A DNA stretch of 64,000 nucleotides from Bolinopsis microptera (Eukaryota; Ctenophora; Tentaculata; Lobata; Bolinopsidae), in the NCBI RefSeq assembly GCF_026151205.1, contig NC_087080.1, forward strand, positions 8,087,720 through 8,151,719, written 5' to 3'. Numbering within the stretch: the stretch's first letter is position 1; each line of letters opens with the position of its first letter. The notes under the pieces were generated by a model that was given only the letters and a program-made list of their open reading frames with translations, did not search any database and was not told the DNA's origin. This document shows positions 9,193 through 20,464 of this stretch, one piece after another. A program made the translations under genes and the position numbers.

Positions 9193-10849
9193 TACTCCAG
9201 TAGCAGGGAGGTGTTGAGTGTGCACTTCACTGCATAGAGTTTTTTGCTACTGAATCGGGTTAAATAGGTCATTGGTAACTAAAATCACCAAGGGGGGAAT
9301 TTCGTGTCGCTAGTCCCAACCCTGTGGAGGCACGCCCATATTTCATATCAGGTGCGTATATGGGAAATATGTATCTCAGCTTCTGAAGGTCTTAGAGACT
9401 CAAACTTGAGTTTAAAATGACTGCAATGCACATGTTTATATTAGTTCTATGAAGGTCATGAAAGCCTAAAATGCTTATTTTTGGAAAAAATTCGGAAAAA
9501 CCGATTTTCACTTGAGCATGAGTAAAATATCTACTCTAGAAATTTAGTGAAAATCGAGTAAGCAGTTCAGTGTCTACAAGATTTCTAAACACAGGTTCCT
9601 CTGTTAGGTCATTCTGAATCAGAATTGATAGAGTAAGCAAATTGTATAGGTAGTTTCAACCTTGTGGCTGCCATGCCCATGTTTCATATCATGTGCGTAT
9701 ATGGGACATTTTTATCTCAGCTTCTGAAGGTCTTAGAGACTCAAAGTTGAGTTTAAAATGACCGCAATGCACATGTTTATCTAGGTACTATGAAGGTCAT
9801 GAAAGCCCAAAATGCTTATTTTTGGAAAAAATTCAGAAAAACTGATTTTCACAAGCAAAAAATCTACTCTAGAAGTGAAATCGAGTGTGAAGTTCAGTGT
9901 CTACAACAGTAACACAGGATCCTTTGTAAGATCATTCTGAATTAGAATTGGTAAGGTACGCAAGTTCTATTAGTAGTTTCAACCCTAGGGTGTAAAACTC
10001 CTAAATTACCCCCAGGCGCAAATATATGACTTTTCTCGGCTTCTGAACATTGTAGCCTAACATTTGTAGGGGCCTCTCTTTGAGCTCAAACTAACTACAA
10101 TGGCCAAATTTATATACCGACTATAAAGCAACATAAGGTCTATAGAGCTTAGTTTTTAGGAATTCATTAAAAACTGTTTTAACCTTCATGCATCATAAGA
10201 TAGTAACATGATCAAACATGTACTTAATAATGATATCTCGGGCTAAAAAGGTCTTAGAGATATTTGCAGCACAGTAAAACGTTCAACAAGAACACATTGG
10301 GATAACATTTATGGATCAGCACATACCACCTAACTTTAATTTTGGTATAACTGCGAAAATACTCAGTTTCAGAATGACCTATTTTAACCCGATTCAGTAG
10401 CAAAAAACTCTATGCAGTGAAGTGGGGGGGGGGGGCCAATGACTACCAATGGAGACTTTTGGGGACTAATGGGGACTAAAAATCATGGGGACTAGAGGTC
10501 AACTCGTTGACGTAATTCACCATTTGTCCCCATAAGTCCCCAGAATTTTTGACAGTTATTTATGGTTTTCAAGTTAGTTTAATAACGATACGATCGAGAT
10601 GTTTTGTCCAAGATAAGAGTAGGATAAATCTAAATGGGGACTAATGGAGACTTTTGGGGACTAATGGGGACTAAAAATCATCTAAATGGGGACTAATGGA
10701 GACTTTTGGGGACTAATGGGGACTAAAAATCATGGGGACTCGGGGTAAAATCGTTGACGTAATTCCCCAAGTCCCCAAAAGTAGTCATTGGCCCCCCCCC
10801 TCCCAGTGAAGTGCACACTCAACACCATCCCTGCTACTGGAGTAATACG
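9193..10849. repeat. Second inverted repeat with a 1.1 kb loop of tandem repeats
   Basis: The arm at 9193-9273 (CCAGTAGCAGGGA ... AATAGGTCATT) is found inverted at 10371-10423 plus 10813-10849, the latter split by the inserted element 10424-10803. The loop carries two direct copies about 343 bp apart of a block beginning ATCTCAGCTTCTGAAGGTCT (9372 and 9715). A third partial block near 10030 resembles the arm of the big palindrome (2751-3330). The whole appears to be a composite of the same repeat family. Confidence 0.7.
10424..10803. mobile_element. 380 bp MITE-like element with poly-G/poly-C tips
   Basis: Begins with 12 G then CCAATGACTAC and ends with GTAGTCATTGG then a C-run, so the terminal inverted repeat has the same G-run plus CCAA design as the element at 5341-6036. 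It is flanked by an exact 9 bp duplication CAGTGAAGT (10415-10423 and 10804-10812). The empty site exists in the inverted copy at 9220-9240, which proves insertion. The interior contains directly repeated GGGGACTAATGGAGACTTTT blocks and no coding capacity. Confidence 0.85.
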
Positions 10850-11225
10850 ATAAATTGCAGTTAAACAACGAGGCCCTCATGGCCGAGAAGTCAAGAGGGA
10901 TGCCTAACAGTAGAGGGTGGGCCAAAAGTCCGGCCCAAATTTACTTTCTAGTTTCTAAATAATTCCTAAGCGGTTGACATAGAAACTTATTACGTAGGCG
11001 CAGAACTAAAAACTTGTCATTTAAAAAAAAAAGGTTAATTAACTAGTATCGTTCGAGATTTATTAAGAATATAAGTTTATGCCTAACAGGACCGGACTTT
11101 AAGATCACCCTGAATTAGATCAACTGACACGAAGGATCTCACGGTAATTAGCAGAACACCAAGACGAAATAATCACAATAACTGAAAGAATGTCGGCAAC
11201 GCGCGTTAACAACTTACCGTTATAG

Positions 11226-11350
11226 CCAATCAGAGACCTAAATTAAGGTCACGTGACCACGCGCAAGCCAATCAGAGACCTGAATTAAGGTCACGTGACC
11301 ACGCGCAAGCGAATAGCTACGCTCTATTGTTGTCACGTGACCTTTATATA
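11226..11350 (+). promoter_or_regulatory. Promoter-like array: two CCAAT boxes, three GTCACGTGAC boxes, TATA
   Basis: A 42 bp unit is tandemly duplicated, each with a CCAAT box (11226-11230, 11268-11272) and a palindromic GGTCACGTGACC (11247-11258, 11289-11300). A third GTCACGTGACC (11332-11342) follows 43 bp later and touches TTTATATA (11343-11350). GTCACGTGAC is the high-affinity core of USF/MITF/TFE-type bHLH-ZIP factors. The arrangement strongly suggests a core promoter reading rightward with a start near 11375. The transcript is uncertain: the only downstream open frame (ATG at 11414) runs into a poly-G tract. Confidence 0.6.
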
Positions 11351-11413
11351 CAAGGGCGATCAGGGGCTATAAGATTAGAAAAATACAATAAACAACCGAT
11401 GCATTTATCATAA

Positions 11414-11612
11414 GTGTCCATGTGGGAATGTGGGAATTTTGATCGAGGCGACAGGACGCTGGACGCTACACATATAATACACCATTCTGCTATTTCTATT
11501 TCAAAGTCAAATATGGTCTGTGGTAGGACACACAGTACCGACATTAAACCTAATATTCCTCATATTTGGAGACATTTTGGAGACATTGTCTCCATGGGAA
11601 TTTCATGCGAAT

Positions 11613-11614
<2 letters not shown>
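11414..11614 (+). other. Open frame downstream of the CACGTG promoter, doubtful
   Basis: The frame from 11414 translates as MSMWECGNFDRGDRTLDATH and continues about 47 further residues until a 32-nt poly-G tract (11615-11646) turns it into polyglycine. Position 40-70 bp after the expected start site is right for a first exon. However, no donor is clear, no motif is recognised and the frame is short. It could equally be 5' untranslated sequence of a transcript whose exons I cannot find. Confidence 0.25.

Positions 11615-11646
<32 letters not shown>
11615..11646. repeat. Poly-G tract (32 nt)
   Basis: The longest G-run in the window. Unlike the two elements with G-run tips, it is followed by AATTAGAGGGG rather than CCAA. 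No inverted partner was found nearby. Confidence 0.8.
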
Positions 11647-11647
<1 letters not shown>

Positions 11648-11944
11648 ATTAGAGGGGAATTACGTATTATTGATATTTATGCACTTAAATTAGCTGTATA
11701 ATGTATATGGCTTACCTGAGTTCTGGTCTGTCCCTCAAACAAACTAAGACCATTCACATGCGAAAAGAAGACAAAAATTTTCCAAGATTATGGTATGCGA
11801 TGTAATTTCAATATAGTGCTTTGACATTTTCTGAACAGCGAGAGATTCGAAGTATTTAAGAAAACAATGAAACATAAATTTATACTTATGGCTTTTAAGG
11901 TTTTTCTAGAGAGCAAAATTGCAGTAATTAATAATTTCGAATAA

Positions 11945-12015
11945 AATCTCATCTGAAGTTCAGACAGTCAGAGTATTAGGTGTCTGACTCGTTACGCCAC
12001 TAAGCTAGACACCTG
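11945..12015 (-). repeat. Possible tRNA-derived SINE head
   Basis: On the minus strand the sequence reads GTCTAGCTTAGTGGCGTAAC, which fits a polymerase III A box, followed by a GTCAG ... CTGAC arm and a degenerate B-box-like CTGAACTTCAGATGAG. The anticodon-like loop is too long for a functional tRNA. A decayed SINE head is the best reading; it would need a second copy to be convincing. Confidence 0.3.
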
Positions 12016-12064
12016 TTATGTTCCGTTTCCGTAACCATGGTCACGTTTCTGAGTAACAAAAAGT

Positions 12065-12150
12065 TTCTCTGGGTTTCTGTTAAAGTGTACTGTATGTTCA
12101 GTTTGATTAGTCTGTTAAAGTGTACTGTATGTTCAGTTTGATTAGTCTAA
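12065..12150. repeat. Tandem duplication, unit ~40 bp
   Basis: TCTGTTAAAGTGTACTGTAT and the following GTTCAGTTTGATTAGTCT occur twice in immediate succession. No coding sequence is seen from 12150 to 12750; a minus-strand open frame at 12338-12622 has no recognisable features. Confidence 0.7.
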
Positions 12151-12764
12151 ATATTTTTAATGATTTATCATCGAGACAACAATAATTCGACAATTTAGTG
12201 CTACTTCAGCTAGTGAGTTATGTCCAATTTAAGGATAAGACTGGTTCTGGACGAGTCATTTTAAGGCCTACCAAATAATATCCACCGGTATTTTGACAGC
12301 TAAACATCCTGCACCGTTTGAACATCCTCGATTTGCTTCAGCTATAGTTGGAAAAAGAAGTATAGAGACAGAGATTTGGTGATTTTGTCAATTCATGCGC
12401 CTTTCGTAAAAGGAATAATCCATTTGGAACACAAGGAAGAATGATCCTTGTCCTTTTATGGCCACAGTCGTCTTTCAAATCGCCAGATTTTAATCGCGAA
12501 GTAAAGCAAAGTATAAGCGGCCAGTACCCACTCTCCATCTCAAAGACAGTTTCAAATTTGTAAACTGGATTGAAACAGAGTTGCAACATTTTAACAAAGC
12601 CAAATGATTGTGCTAATAACAAACAAAAGTCTCTTAACTTTTTTCCGTCAAGGCAATTATTCTTCTTAATGATTTGTTGTCAAGACAACCAAGATTTTCC
12701 GGACAGAGCCAGTTTTACTTGAAAGTACCCACTCTCACTGCCATCATCTCGCTACCTCTGTAAT

Positions 12765-12840
12765 ACCTGATAGACGCGTCTATGACACGTGACATCTCGC
12801 TTATAGTAGCACCTCTGTAATACCTGATAGACGTGTATAT
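12765..12840. repeat. Duplicated ACCTCTGTAATACCTGATAG block
   Basis: The block ACCTCTGTAATACCTGATAG followed by ACG(C/T)GT is present twice about 56 bp apart, with an intervening CACGTGACAT. No gene is seen between here and 13075. Confidence 0.6.
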
Positions 12841-13074
12841 TAGCCCGGCTTATAAAACAAAAATATTATCCAATAATTGCGGTAATAGGCTTATCTGTTG
12901 TTCCGTAGGCCAAATAACTACCCAAAAAAATTTGAAGCTTCAACTCCAACCGGAACACTGAACCCTCCCCCCATGCCACGCCCATTTTTTTCATCAATTT
13001 TTAACAGGTAAAAATCTTCATATCATCAAATTTAGGCATGAAGGAGTGCTTTTAGTACTCCAATAGTTTGGGGT

Positions 13075-13256
13075 CTAATAGTAATGGTAGAAAAAGGTTA
13101 ACTTTAGTCGAAGTCTCAACTCTCCACGGCGCTTGGTTTAGGCGCACCGGATCTCGTGTCTCGCGCCTCCGCCGCGAGATTTGTTGCGCCAAAACTAAAG
13201 GTCGTAGAGACATGAGACTTCGACTAAAATTAACCTTTTTCTACCATTACTATTAG
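13075..13256. mobile_element. 182 bp foldback/MITE-like hairpin element
   Basis: The ends are inverted repeats of about 43 bp: CTAATAGTAATGGTAGAAAA at the left and its complement ending TACCATTACTATTAG at the right, with few mismatches. The middle is GC-richer (CTCGCGCCTCCGCCGCGAG) than its surroundings. No target duplication is obvious. The 62-codon open frame that spans it is a by-product of the hairpin. Confidence 0.75.
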
Positions 13257-13477
13257 AGTATCACAGTTTCAGAGCTCTAAACACATTCCTTCATCCTTAA
13301 AACGACAATCATATGGATTTTTCCTGTAAAAGTGGAACTGATCCTTTAAAAAAGAAGTCAGCAGGTTATGATCTAGGTACCCTGGTTTTCGGATCGCCAT
13401 GCCTTCACAAGCAATCCGTCTAATCTTCGTTGCCAGAGGAATATTTTCGCCAAACTAGGATTTAAATGAGGTTCTTA

Positions 13478-13625
13478 TTTCTTCATAACTCGTCACTGAT
13501 AGGATCAGCATCGATAAGGTCCAATAATTCCTTCATAGCTCGTCACTGACAGGGTCACCGATCACTTTTAATAAGGTCTGATGATTTCTTCATGACTAAC
13601 GAGGTCCAGTAATCTCTTACTGATA
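13478..13625. repeat. Degenerate tandem repeat, unit ~60 bp
   Basis: Three diverged copies of a block with TTCATAACTCGTCACTGATA, TTCATAGCTCGTCACTGACA and TTCATGACTAACGAGG, each followed by (A)AGGTC(C/T)(A/G)(A/G)TAAT-like sequence. No coding signal. Confidence 0.55.
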
Positions 13626-13740
13626 GACAAGACAAAGTATATATCTGGTTTGCTAATAGATTGAATACGACAGTTTATGTTTAAGAATAAAATAAAATCA
13701 ATATCAAACAACATTTACACATAAAATCTAATAAAGCTTC

Positions 13741-14290
13741 TTAAGATCGTCCTTTGTTTCTAGTCCGTATCTCTTCCGGTGAGATTCGACCGCTTGGACT
13801 AGTTCCTGGAAGGACTCCTCGTTTTCCCGTCATATGTGAGTTAAGTCTTGTTGCTAAGGCAAGTGCCCGTTCTGAGGAGTCATTCAGAGGAGTAAGTTTC
13901 TGAAGTAAACTACGTGCTTTACTGTAAGAAGGCGTAGATATCCAATCTTCAGCATCCAAGAATGAGTGTGGCACTTCAAGTAGACTGAAGAGCAAAGTGG
14001 AGCGAGGGCCAATGAAATCTATCATGGAGGATTCCTTGGTGAGTGCGGGAAGAGTTGGTTTTCCGATGTCAGGGAGGACTGATGGCATCGGACCGATCTT
14101 CTTGGCGATGTTGTTTCTCGTCTCCAAAGATAAGGACTCGTCAAACACAGCCAGAGGGACGAGATCTTCAGTCAGGTACCAAGTGTGTCTGTTGATAACT
14201 TGAGCTGTGGAACAGGATATCTTCTTGTTGACCTTCGAGAACTTCTGGATGCTGCTCCTGAAGTCAGAATTACTGGAGACAGCTCACTGT
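13741..14290 (-). pseudogene. C-terminal fragment of a widespread uncharacterised protein family
   Basis: The frame is open from just after a stop near 14290 to the stop at 13741, about 180 codons, although the first ATG is only at 14148. In-frame upstream sequence reads VNKKISCSTAQVINRHTWYL then TEDLVPLAVFDESLSLETR, then FIGPRSTLLFSLLEVPHSFL and LTPLNDSSERALALATRLNS. The order LTE-LV-x-A-(F)-x-E, GP-x-S-x-x-L-F-x-LL and ND-x-(A/S)ERA-L matches, from memory, the C-terminal part of an uncharacterised family seen in hydrozoans and arthropods and often associated with mobile DNA. No N-terminal part is found; the open frame at 14396-14172 could carry a 5' exon but the splice phase I tested did not fit. 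Truncated gene, last exon or repeat-borne fragment are all possible. Confidence 0.5.
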
Positions 14291-14399
14291 CGTATATTGT
14301 GTTGAATTTCGTTGTTCTGTAGCTGGCCCTACCTAGTTTGTGTACTTTTTTCAACAATACCGAATCCCTGCTGATACTATCTAGTATCTGCATCACTAT

Positions 14400-15310
14400 C
14401 GCTAGCGCGCAAAACAGACTCCCTCAATTACACTTTATGATAATATTGCAGCATGTGGTAGTATTTAGTAACGGTTATGTAATTGTAGTACTACACATTG
14501 TATTGCTTATTGAATCGAGATTGCAATATAAAGGTTGCATATAATTTAGTCGTCAAATTAATTTATTCAACAAGATGCTACAATAAATAATTAATATTAT
14601 TTTAAGCGGCTAATGAACAATCGCCCACTCATTTAACTTGCATATAATTATAATTATAATTGAATATATTTGTCATTTGCATTGTTTATAATTATAGTGT
14701 GCCATTGACAGTTGATTGATAATATTAAATTGAATATGTCGCCCAAAAAAGCCACTGGTAATATTCGATACAAAGTGTTAAATGTGAATTGTGAAAGACA
14801 AACTTTAACATTTCATAAGATCACGTGCAAGAATTAACTGAATTTGAGGGAGAAATCGTAAAATATAAAAAGATAAAAGAATTATACAATCTGGAGCTAG
14901 TCCGTATACAATCGCACTCTCGGAGATTCTTATTTTCAGCTTTTTCATTTTAAATCAGCCATAAGAATACATTAAGTTGATATCAAATCGATCTAGAGTC
15001 CAGACTGATAAAGTCTCGTGCTTTATATCTTCGGTAATCGGTGAACTGAGCGGAGAACAGTTTAGTTTGATCCAACTTCAAGTTCATTTTACACTGTAGA
15101 TCCTATTCGTCTGAAATGGTGTCTTATAAAGTCGCCGGTATATTAAAATTATAATATGGTTTAGTAGCGGAATTTAAATATGATTTTACAGTATTATGAA
15201 AATCAATTCTTATAAATTTCTGTTCCAGAAAATTCAGAAAGCTAAACACCTTGGTAAATAATTTTGTGATTAAAACGTTATATCACAAACTTTCATTACT
15301 AAACTTATTG
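14400..15310. other. AT-rich spacer, no gene seen
   Basis: Very AT-rich DNA with runs such as TATAATTATAATTATAATTG near 14640. No open frame with protein-like features and no RNA signature was found. Confidence 0.4.
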
Positions 15311-15316
15311 TAAGTT

Positions 15317-15544
15317 TCACGAAACTTTAACCTGTTTAATCCTATGTCTAGCCAGAATGCAGGAAAGCAACAGAGAAGTAAGGATGACGACAATAACAAC
15401 AGCTGCTAACAGATGCATAGCAACATCTTTTTGAGGCTCGTCTAGATTAGTCCTGATGTTGGAGTCCGAACTGTTCCCCGTTGTGTTTCCCGTGTTCTCC
15501 ATTTTGAGGTATAGATGTTTGAGATTCAGATTTTTCCGATCCAA
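15317..15544 (-). CDS. Possible small single-pass membrane protein
   Basis: A 75-codon frame. Starting from the second ATG (15502) it encodes MENTGNTTGNSSDSN, with two N-glycosylation sequons (NTT, NSS), a short acidic stretch, then a hydrophobic helix (LLAAVVIVVILTSLLLSCIL) and a basic tail ARHRIKQVKVS. The basic residues after the helix predict an outside N-terminus and a cytoplasmic tail. There is no signal peptide. AAACAG|GTTAAAG just before the stop could be a splice donor, so this may be one exon of a larger membrane protein. No family recognised; isolated short frames in AT-rich DNA can be spurious. Confidence 0.35.
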   Translation of the reverse strand: MDRKNLNLKHLYLKMENTGNTTGNSSDSNIRTNLDEPQKDVAMHLLAAVVIVVILTSLLLSCILARHRIKQVKVS

Positions 15545-17868
15545 TGTTGGCTTGTTTTACATATTATGATAGTGCTTGGATTTTTATGTTAACGTAGAAA
15601 TTGTTTCTTGTCGATACGGTAAGATGCGAGCATATTTGATTTTTCAAAACATTAAAGAAACACGTATTATGTCTCAACATTGTAAATATTAGGTGTTCCA
15701 TTAGGAGCAGAACAATTTTAACAGCTGGGTTTTGGTAATATCTGCATGAGCGTGACTATATTTGGCAGCGACGTGGTAATTCTTTAAAAAGCTGCAAAGT
15801 GCAAACTCCTGCATATACATGTATTCTGCCGTAATTACAGAATTGAAATCTTTAAAGTCAATTTGCACAAAATGAACCTTGTGTTACTTAAGCAGTCCCT
15901 CATACATTTATTACATCCTGTATAACGCAAATTTTTCTGATAGGGAATCTTATGATCGTACGTGCTACTGGTCAAACCGCGGCGAAATTATCGTGTAAAA
16001 TTAGCTATTTTTGAATGTTTCTCGTACCATTCTACGCTGACCTAATCTCAAAATCGCCTGGTTTTCAACGCAAAGTATAAGACTAGGTTATGAGTTATAT
16101 GACTGTGCAAAACAAATCTACAAATCCAAAAGCAATCGAACGTCAAATTCATTTGGCAACATCGACAGTTACACACAATCCTCTTAAAATTTGATCAGAG
16201 TAAGATCCATTCGGCAATCGCAGCAATTCTGAATTCACACACGCCTTGCAGGAGCCTATTACTTAGCAGTGGCAAAACAGTAAACACAGACTAATGTCAC
16301 ATGAACACACTGTTGCGAGCTTATTTGCTATTGCTCTACCAACATGATCATTCCGTAAACATGACTTTCTCATTAGTAAATCAAAAACAGGTGCATTCGG
16401 TATAAATTATTACTTCAAAGTCACAACATATTCTGCGACAGAAAGGATACATGTATAATTCACTCGATCGGACGACGCGGTTGGGTGCACTAGCCCCCCA
16501 CATCTCGACTGTAATATCAGAACTCGTTGATATTAATCAAGATATAGAACTGCACTTAGTCCTCACTACCACCAATGAGAGTTTCTCGTCTTTTCAATCT
16601 TAATCTTCTGGTCATGTGGTGAGTGATCTCGTGCAGAGATAGTATATGTAGCTGATTTATTTGAGCAGTGATATTATTAGTGGAATGTGTAGTGTGTATA
16701 TTGGCTCATTGGAAGCTCCAAGCTGGACCCTACCTTTGTTATTAGATCAACGGACAACGGATGGTAGAGAATCACAATTGAGAGCTATTGCTAAGCACGC
16801 GAGGGGCATATAATATTACAGCGGAGGGGTGTAACAAGAAGAAATAGATACATTTACTTACTCTTTGGAGTTTTTAAAATGAAAGTCATAACGGGTATTT
16901 TGTAAAGTGTCCTTTCCTCCTTCCCTCCTTCCCTCCTTCCCAGTCTGCCCTGTCTACAATCTGGAAGACAGACAACAGTTGGTACTTGATAATGTTCCAC
17001 ATTTCTTTTCACATGCTGAACGAATTCCCGGCTTGATTGTTGCTTGATATCTTTGAATATTTTATCAGGTCTGCTATTTGCTCCATGTTTGGTTCCTGTT
17101 TTGAGTGGTTTGTGTCGAATGTTCCAGCAGGAACTTAATTGTGGTGAATGGCAAATTCTTTATCCTTCAGTGATAAGAAGTATTTTTGTCATTGGTGGCA
17201 GAGGTTGATATTTTGACAATTTTATGCCTATACTACTAAGATTATGTCCACTTCTGTTTATGTCCATATTTATCCCGTCTATTGATTTCGATTGTTTAAG
17301 ATTGGTATAAAAAAGCCAAATTTCCACCGTAGTACACATTTAATTTAGTCTAGTCTGAAGTAAAATTTTATATGGATAATGCTATTTTTTGTACATATTT
17401 AGTCGAAATATTGTAGTTTCTGTCGACACTCGACAGTCGTCTTATCCCGAAGCAGCATGATAAGTTTCTGTGACTGCTCAAGGTTCAGTATTAAACAATA
17501 AACAATGTTATCATGTAGACCAAAACCAATGTAGATTTGTAATTTTGTAGGTATCACGTCAATTTAGAACATTTTACTTGTAAACTTTTAAACTTTTAAA
17601 ATGTGAAAAGGGCGAATTCTTGAATTCTTCCAATGTCCATATTATCACCGTAATTTGCTTGTTGATAAAATTTCAAGAATGTTGTTTAGCTACAAGGAGA
17701 TCATGTCATGCATTTTTCAATGGCACGAGCCACGGGTTTCCCCAGAAGCAATGTCCCAAAAGTATTGGGAATCTTTATTTTTAACAAAAACCAGCGCTAC
17801 TCCCACTTCCAATGTTGTACACAATGTTGATTGTTAAACACCTAAATAAACTTTTGATAGATCCATCC
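15545..17868. other. Spacer, no gene seen
   Basis: No supportable coding exon. A pyrimidine microsatellite (CTCCTTCCCTCCTTCCCTCC) lies at about 16916-16941. The plus-strand frame at 17655-17837 is short and featureless. AATAAA occurs on the plus strand at 17845, but no gene leading to it is visible. Confidence 0.4.
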
Positions 17869-18978
17869 CTATTGGGACAGTTCATCCTCGGACTGTAGTT
17901 CTTCTATAATGTCAGTGTTTATTCTTAAACCGTGGTTCCAAGCTCTAAAATGCTTTGATCTCGTGTATAAGAATATGGTGTTCAATAGGGCATTCACCAC
18001 GGTGCAAACTATTTGAGAAAATAACTTGAACTGCCATCTCATAAACACGGAGGATATTTCAGCAGGAGTTGATTGCTTAGTTAGATCCAGTATCCGATCA
18101 ATTAATACGGGGAATTTAAGCAGGACGTGTGTTCCTATGAGGAGGATCGCTGTCTTAGAGGCATCTCTAAAAAACTGTCTCAGCTTCCTTTTCTGCAGTT
18201 TCCGAATACTTATCACACAGCTTACACTTGTTATTAACCAGATGAAAATCAAATCAAGAGCACGGATTACTTTAAAGATAGTGCCCCCTACTCCAGAAGC
18301 AGAGACACCAAACGTACAGAACCCGTTGAGTTCACTAAAACCTGGTACACTCAACTTGGTCCCAATTACAACCACATCCACACACACCCAGTACCCTGTA
18401 TAAAGCAGCAAGCCTTTGAAACCACGCTGTTTTGTGGTTGTAAATATACGGTAAGGACATGCCAGTCCAACGGCTCTCGAGACACTCACAAACGCCATTA
18501 AATAGCTCGCTGTACTCTGGAGAAAGTCGAAGAAGATGCTCCAAGCTATGCAGATGGAAGGGTTGTTGAGGAGTCCTGGGTGTCGTCGGTTAAATACTGA
18601 TATCAAGATAGGGAGCTGGGTGATACAGATGCAAGCTCCAATCGCACAGACATACCTGTATATCTGAGCTGAAAATAGTGGTTTTGTGACGAGAGGTCTT
18701 CTTTTATTTGAAGATTAAGTGAAAAGTCGACGACAATATAAGAAACATTTATGTAAAAGCTAAGATGCCATCGACGAAAAGAACTAAACTATCCATGGAA
18801 TGTGCTCACCTGACAAGTTTTGTTTCCTGATACTGTGAAAGTAGCGGGCTGCGTGGATGTTACTGGTTACTCCAAATAAGAAGCTAACCAGCAACAGAAC
18901 GCAGAAAATCCCGTCAACGTTCAGGTCCCTCTGGTTGGTGTGGGACGAACTTGAGTTGTTCATCTGTCCTACTTTCAA
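17869..18978 (-). CDS. Two-exon class A-like G-protein-coupled receptor
   Basis: Exon 1 (18978-18810) encodes an N-terminus with sequon-rich MNNSSSSHTNQ and helix 1 (FCVLLLVSFLFGVTSNIHAA, with Asn at the usual TM1 position). It ends AACTTGTCAG|GTGAGC in phase 1. Exon 2 (18668-17869) follows a TTTTCAG acceptor and reads AQIYRYVCAIGACICITQLP, i.e. helix 2, then helices 3-7, giving about 322 residues. Helix 3 ends SVSRAVGLACPYR in place of the usual DRY motif. Helix 7 holds VVNALLNTIFLYTRSKHFRA, in which NPxxY is reduced to N-T-x-x-x-Y, followed by an amphipathic tail and an acidic C-terminus. A nearer acceptor (ATATACAG) was rejected because it leads to a stop. The start may be either ATG (18978 or 18963). 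The ligand cannot be inferred. Confidence 0.75.
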
Positions 18979-20423
18979 TACAACGCTTACAAAATTATTA
19001 ATACTTTAATAGGGAAAGCGTAGAATTAAAAGAAAAGTTACATTTTCTGACGAAATCACGGCTTTAATAAACTGAAGGGCTCCCTTTAGCTGAGTATAAC
19101 TGATCAATATTCATTATCATGCCTCTCGATAGTCACGGGAGATTTAAAAGCTGTACAATATGCCAATGGCCAGTGTTCCCTTACACTGAATGGAACATAA
19201 GATATGGAGATTTCAATGGGGCATTATGAGTTTGTGACCCGCTGACTCAAAATTCACAAAACCATACTCAAACCATACGGCTTCAAACATTAAATGCTTC
19301 AAGAAATATTACAACGTTAGGGTTCAGGCCGACGCAGTTACATGAGAGGAGGTTTCAAGAACATAAGAGGCCTTAATTCTAACTATCGGGAAACTGATTA
19401 CTACGTGTTTATAAGTTTATATCGGCCCAGAGTACAAACACTGTGTACTTATAAAGGATACACGTGGTGACCGGTGAGCTGATAACATCATTCTCAGCTC
19501 TGTTCTTCCAATAGCCCTTTAGTTTGATCCTAATGTTGTGTCCTTGTGATAACAAATGGCACGTGTTTGTTGTATTGGAAATACTCTGGAACCAGATTTG
19601 AAATTTCACATGCTTTCTATAACAGAACTCTTCTCCAGAATAGGTTCAGCGGTAGTTTCACTCTATCAATACCTTTCCCTCTAAAGTGAAAATCAGTAGT
19701 GCCCATGACGGATGACCCGTCCTACACTGTCTCAATCCAATGTAAAATGCACTTAAATGGTAGTGTTACCATAGTAACACTGCCTCAATCCAATGTGCTG
19801 TATACACCGCACGCATTACGATATTAGTACGTATTGGAGTCTGCCCAAAGACCAGTAATGATTATAAACGATTTCCTGGTATCAGAGTTAGAGCTCCAAT
19901 TGCACGGCGGAGAAAGCGAGGGAGAGCTAGAGAGAGAGCGAGGGTGGGTGGCTGAAGTAGCTATATGTAGAGGGAGACAGCGTCCGTGTTATTGGTACAT
20001 AACGTCATTTTACTTGCATTCTTGCTTCCTGCTCAATGCGCGTGTACTTTACAATTACTGCAATTTCTGTACTTTATCCAATTTATGATTAAGTTTTTGA
20101 ATTAAGTTTGGTATCAAAGATGATCATCCTGCTGCATTCTCCCCGCAGCTGCGTGACATGCAATTGTATGTAGTACGTGGTGATATAGCTGTTTAGTCGG
20201 TGACTCATTTTGTTCAACTTCAAGTATCTTTCTTCTGGTCACTATACTTACTTATTGTTAAGTAAACTAACGTTATCTTGCGTTTCATCTAGCGCTCTAC
20301 AGGCAATTAAAAAGCATTAATTCCAAAGTGTTGTATCTGCCCAATGTTTTCTATCATGGACAGAGATAAAGTGCGTGGAGCTAATTTACCGAACTCGGTT
20401 TCATATGCATATCGTTGAGACTT
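18979..20423. other. Spacer upstream of the GPCR, no gene seen
   Basis: No open frame with protein-like features. A near repeat of CTGTCTCAATCCAATGTAAA / CTGCCTCAATCCAATGTGCT lies at 19728-19800, and a purine-rich stretch (GAGAGCTAGAGAGAGAGCGAG) at about 19921-19945. Confidence 0.35.
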
Positions 20424-20433
20424 CACGGGTGGC

Positions 20434-20464
<31 letters not shown>

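Noticed and set aside
11414-11701. Glycine-rich protein encoded over the poly-G tract
   Set aside because: The glycine run is a homopolymer artefact of length-variable G-runs; only the first ~67 codons could be real.
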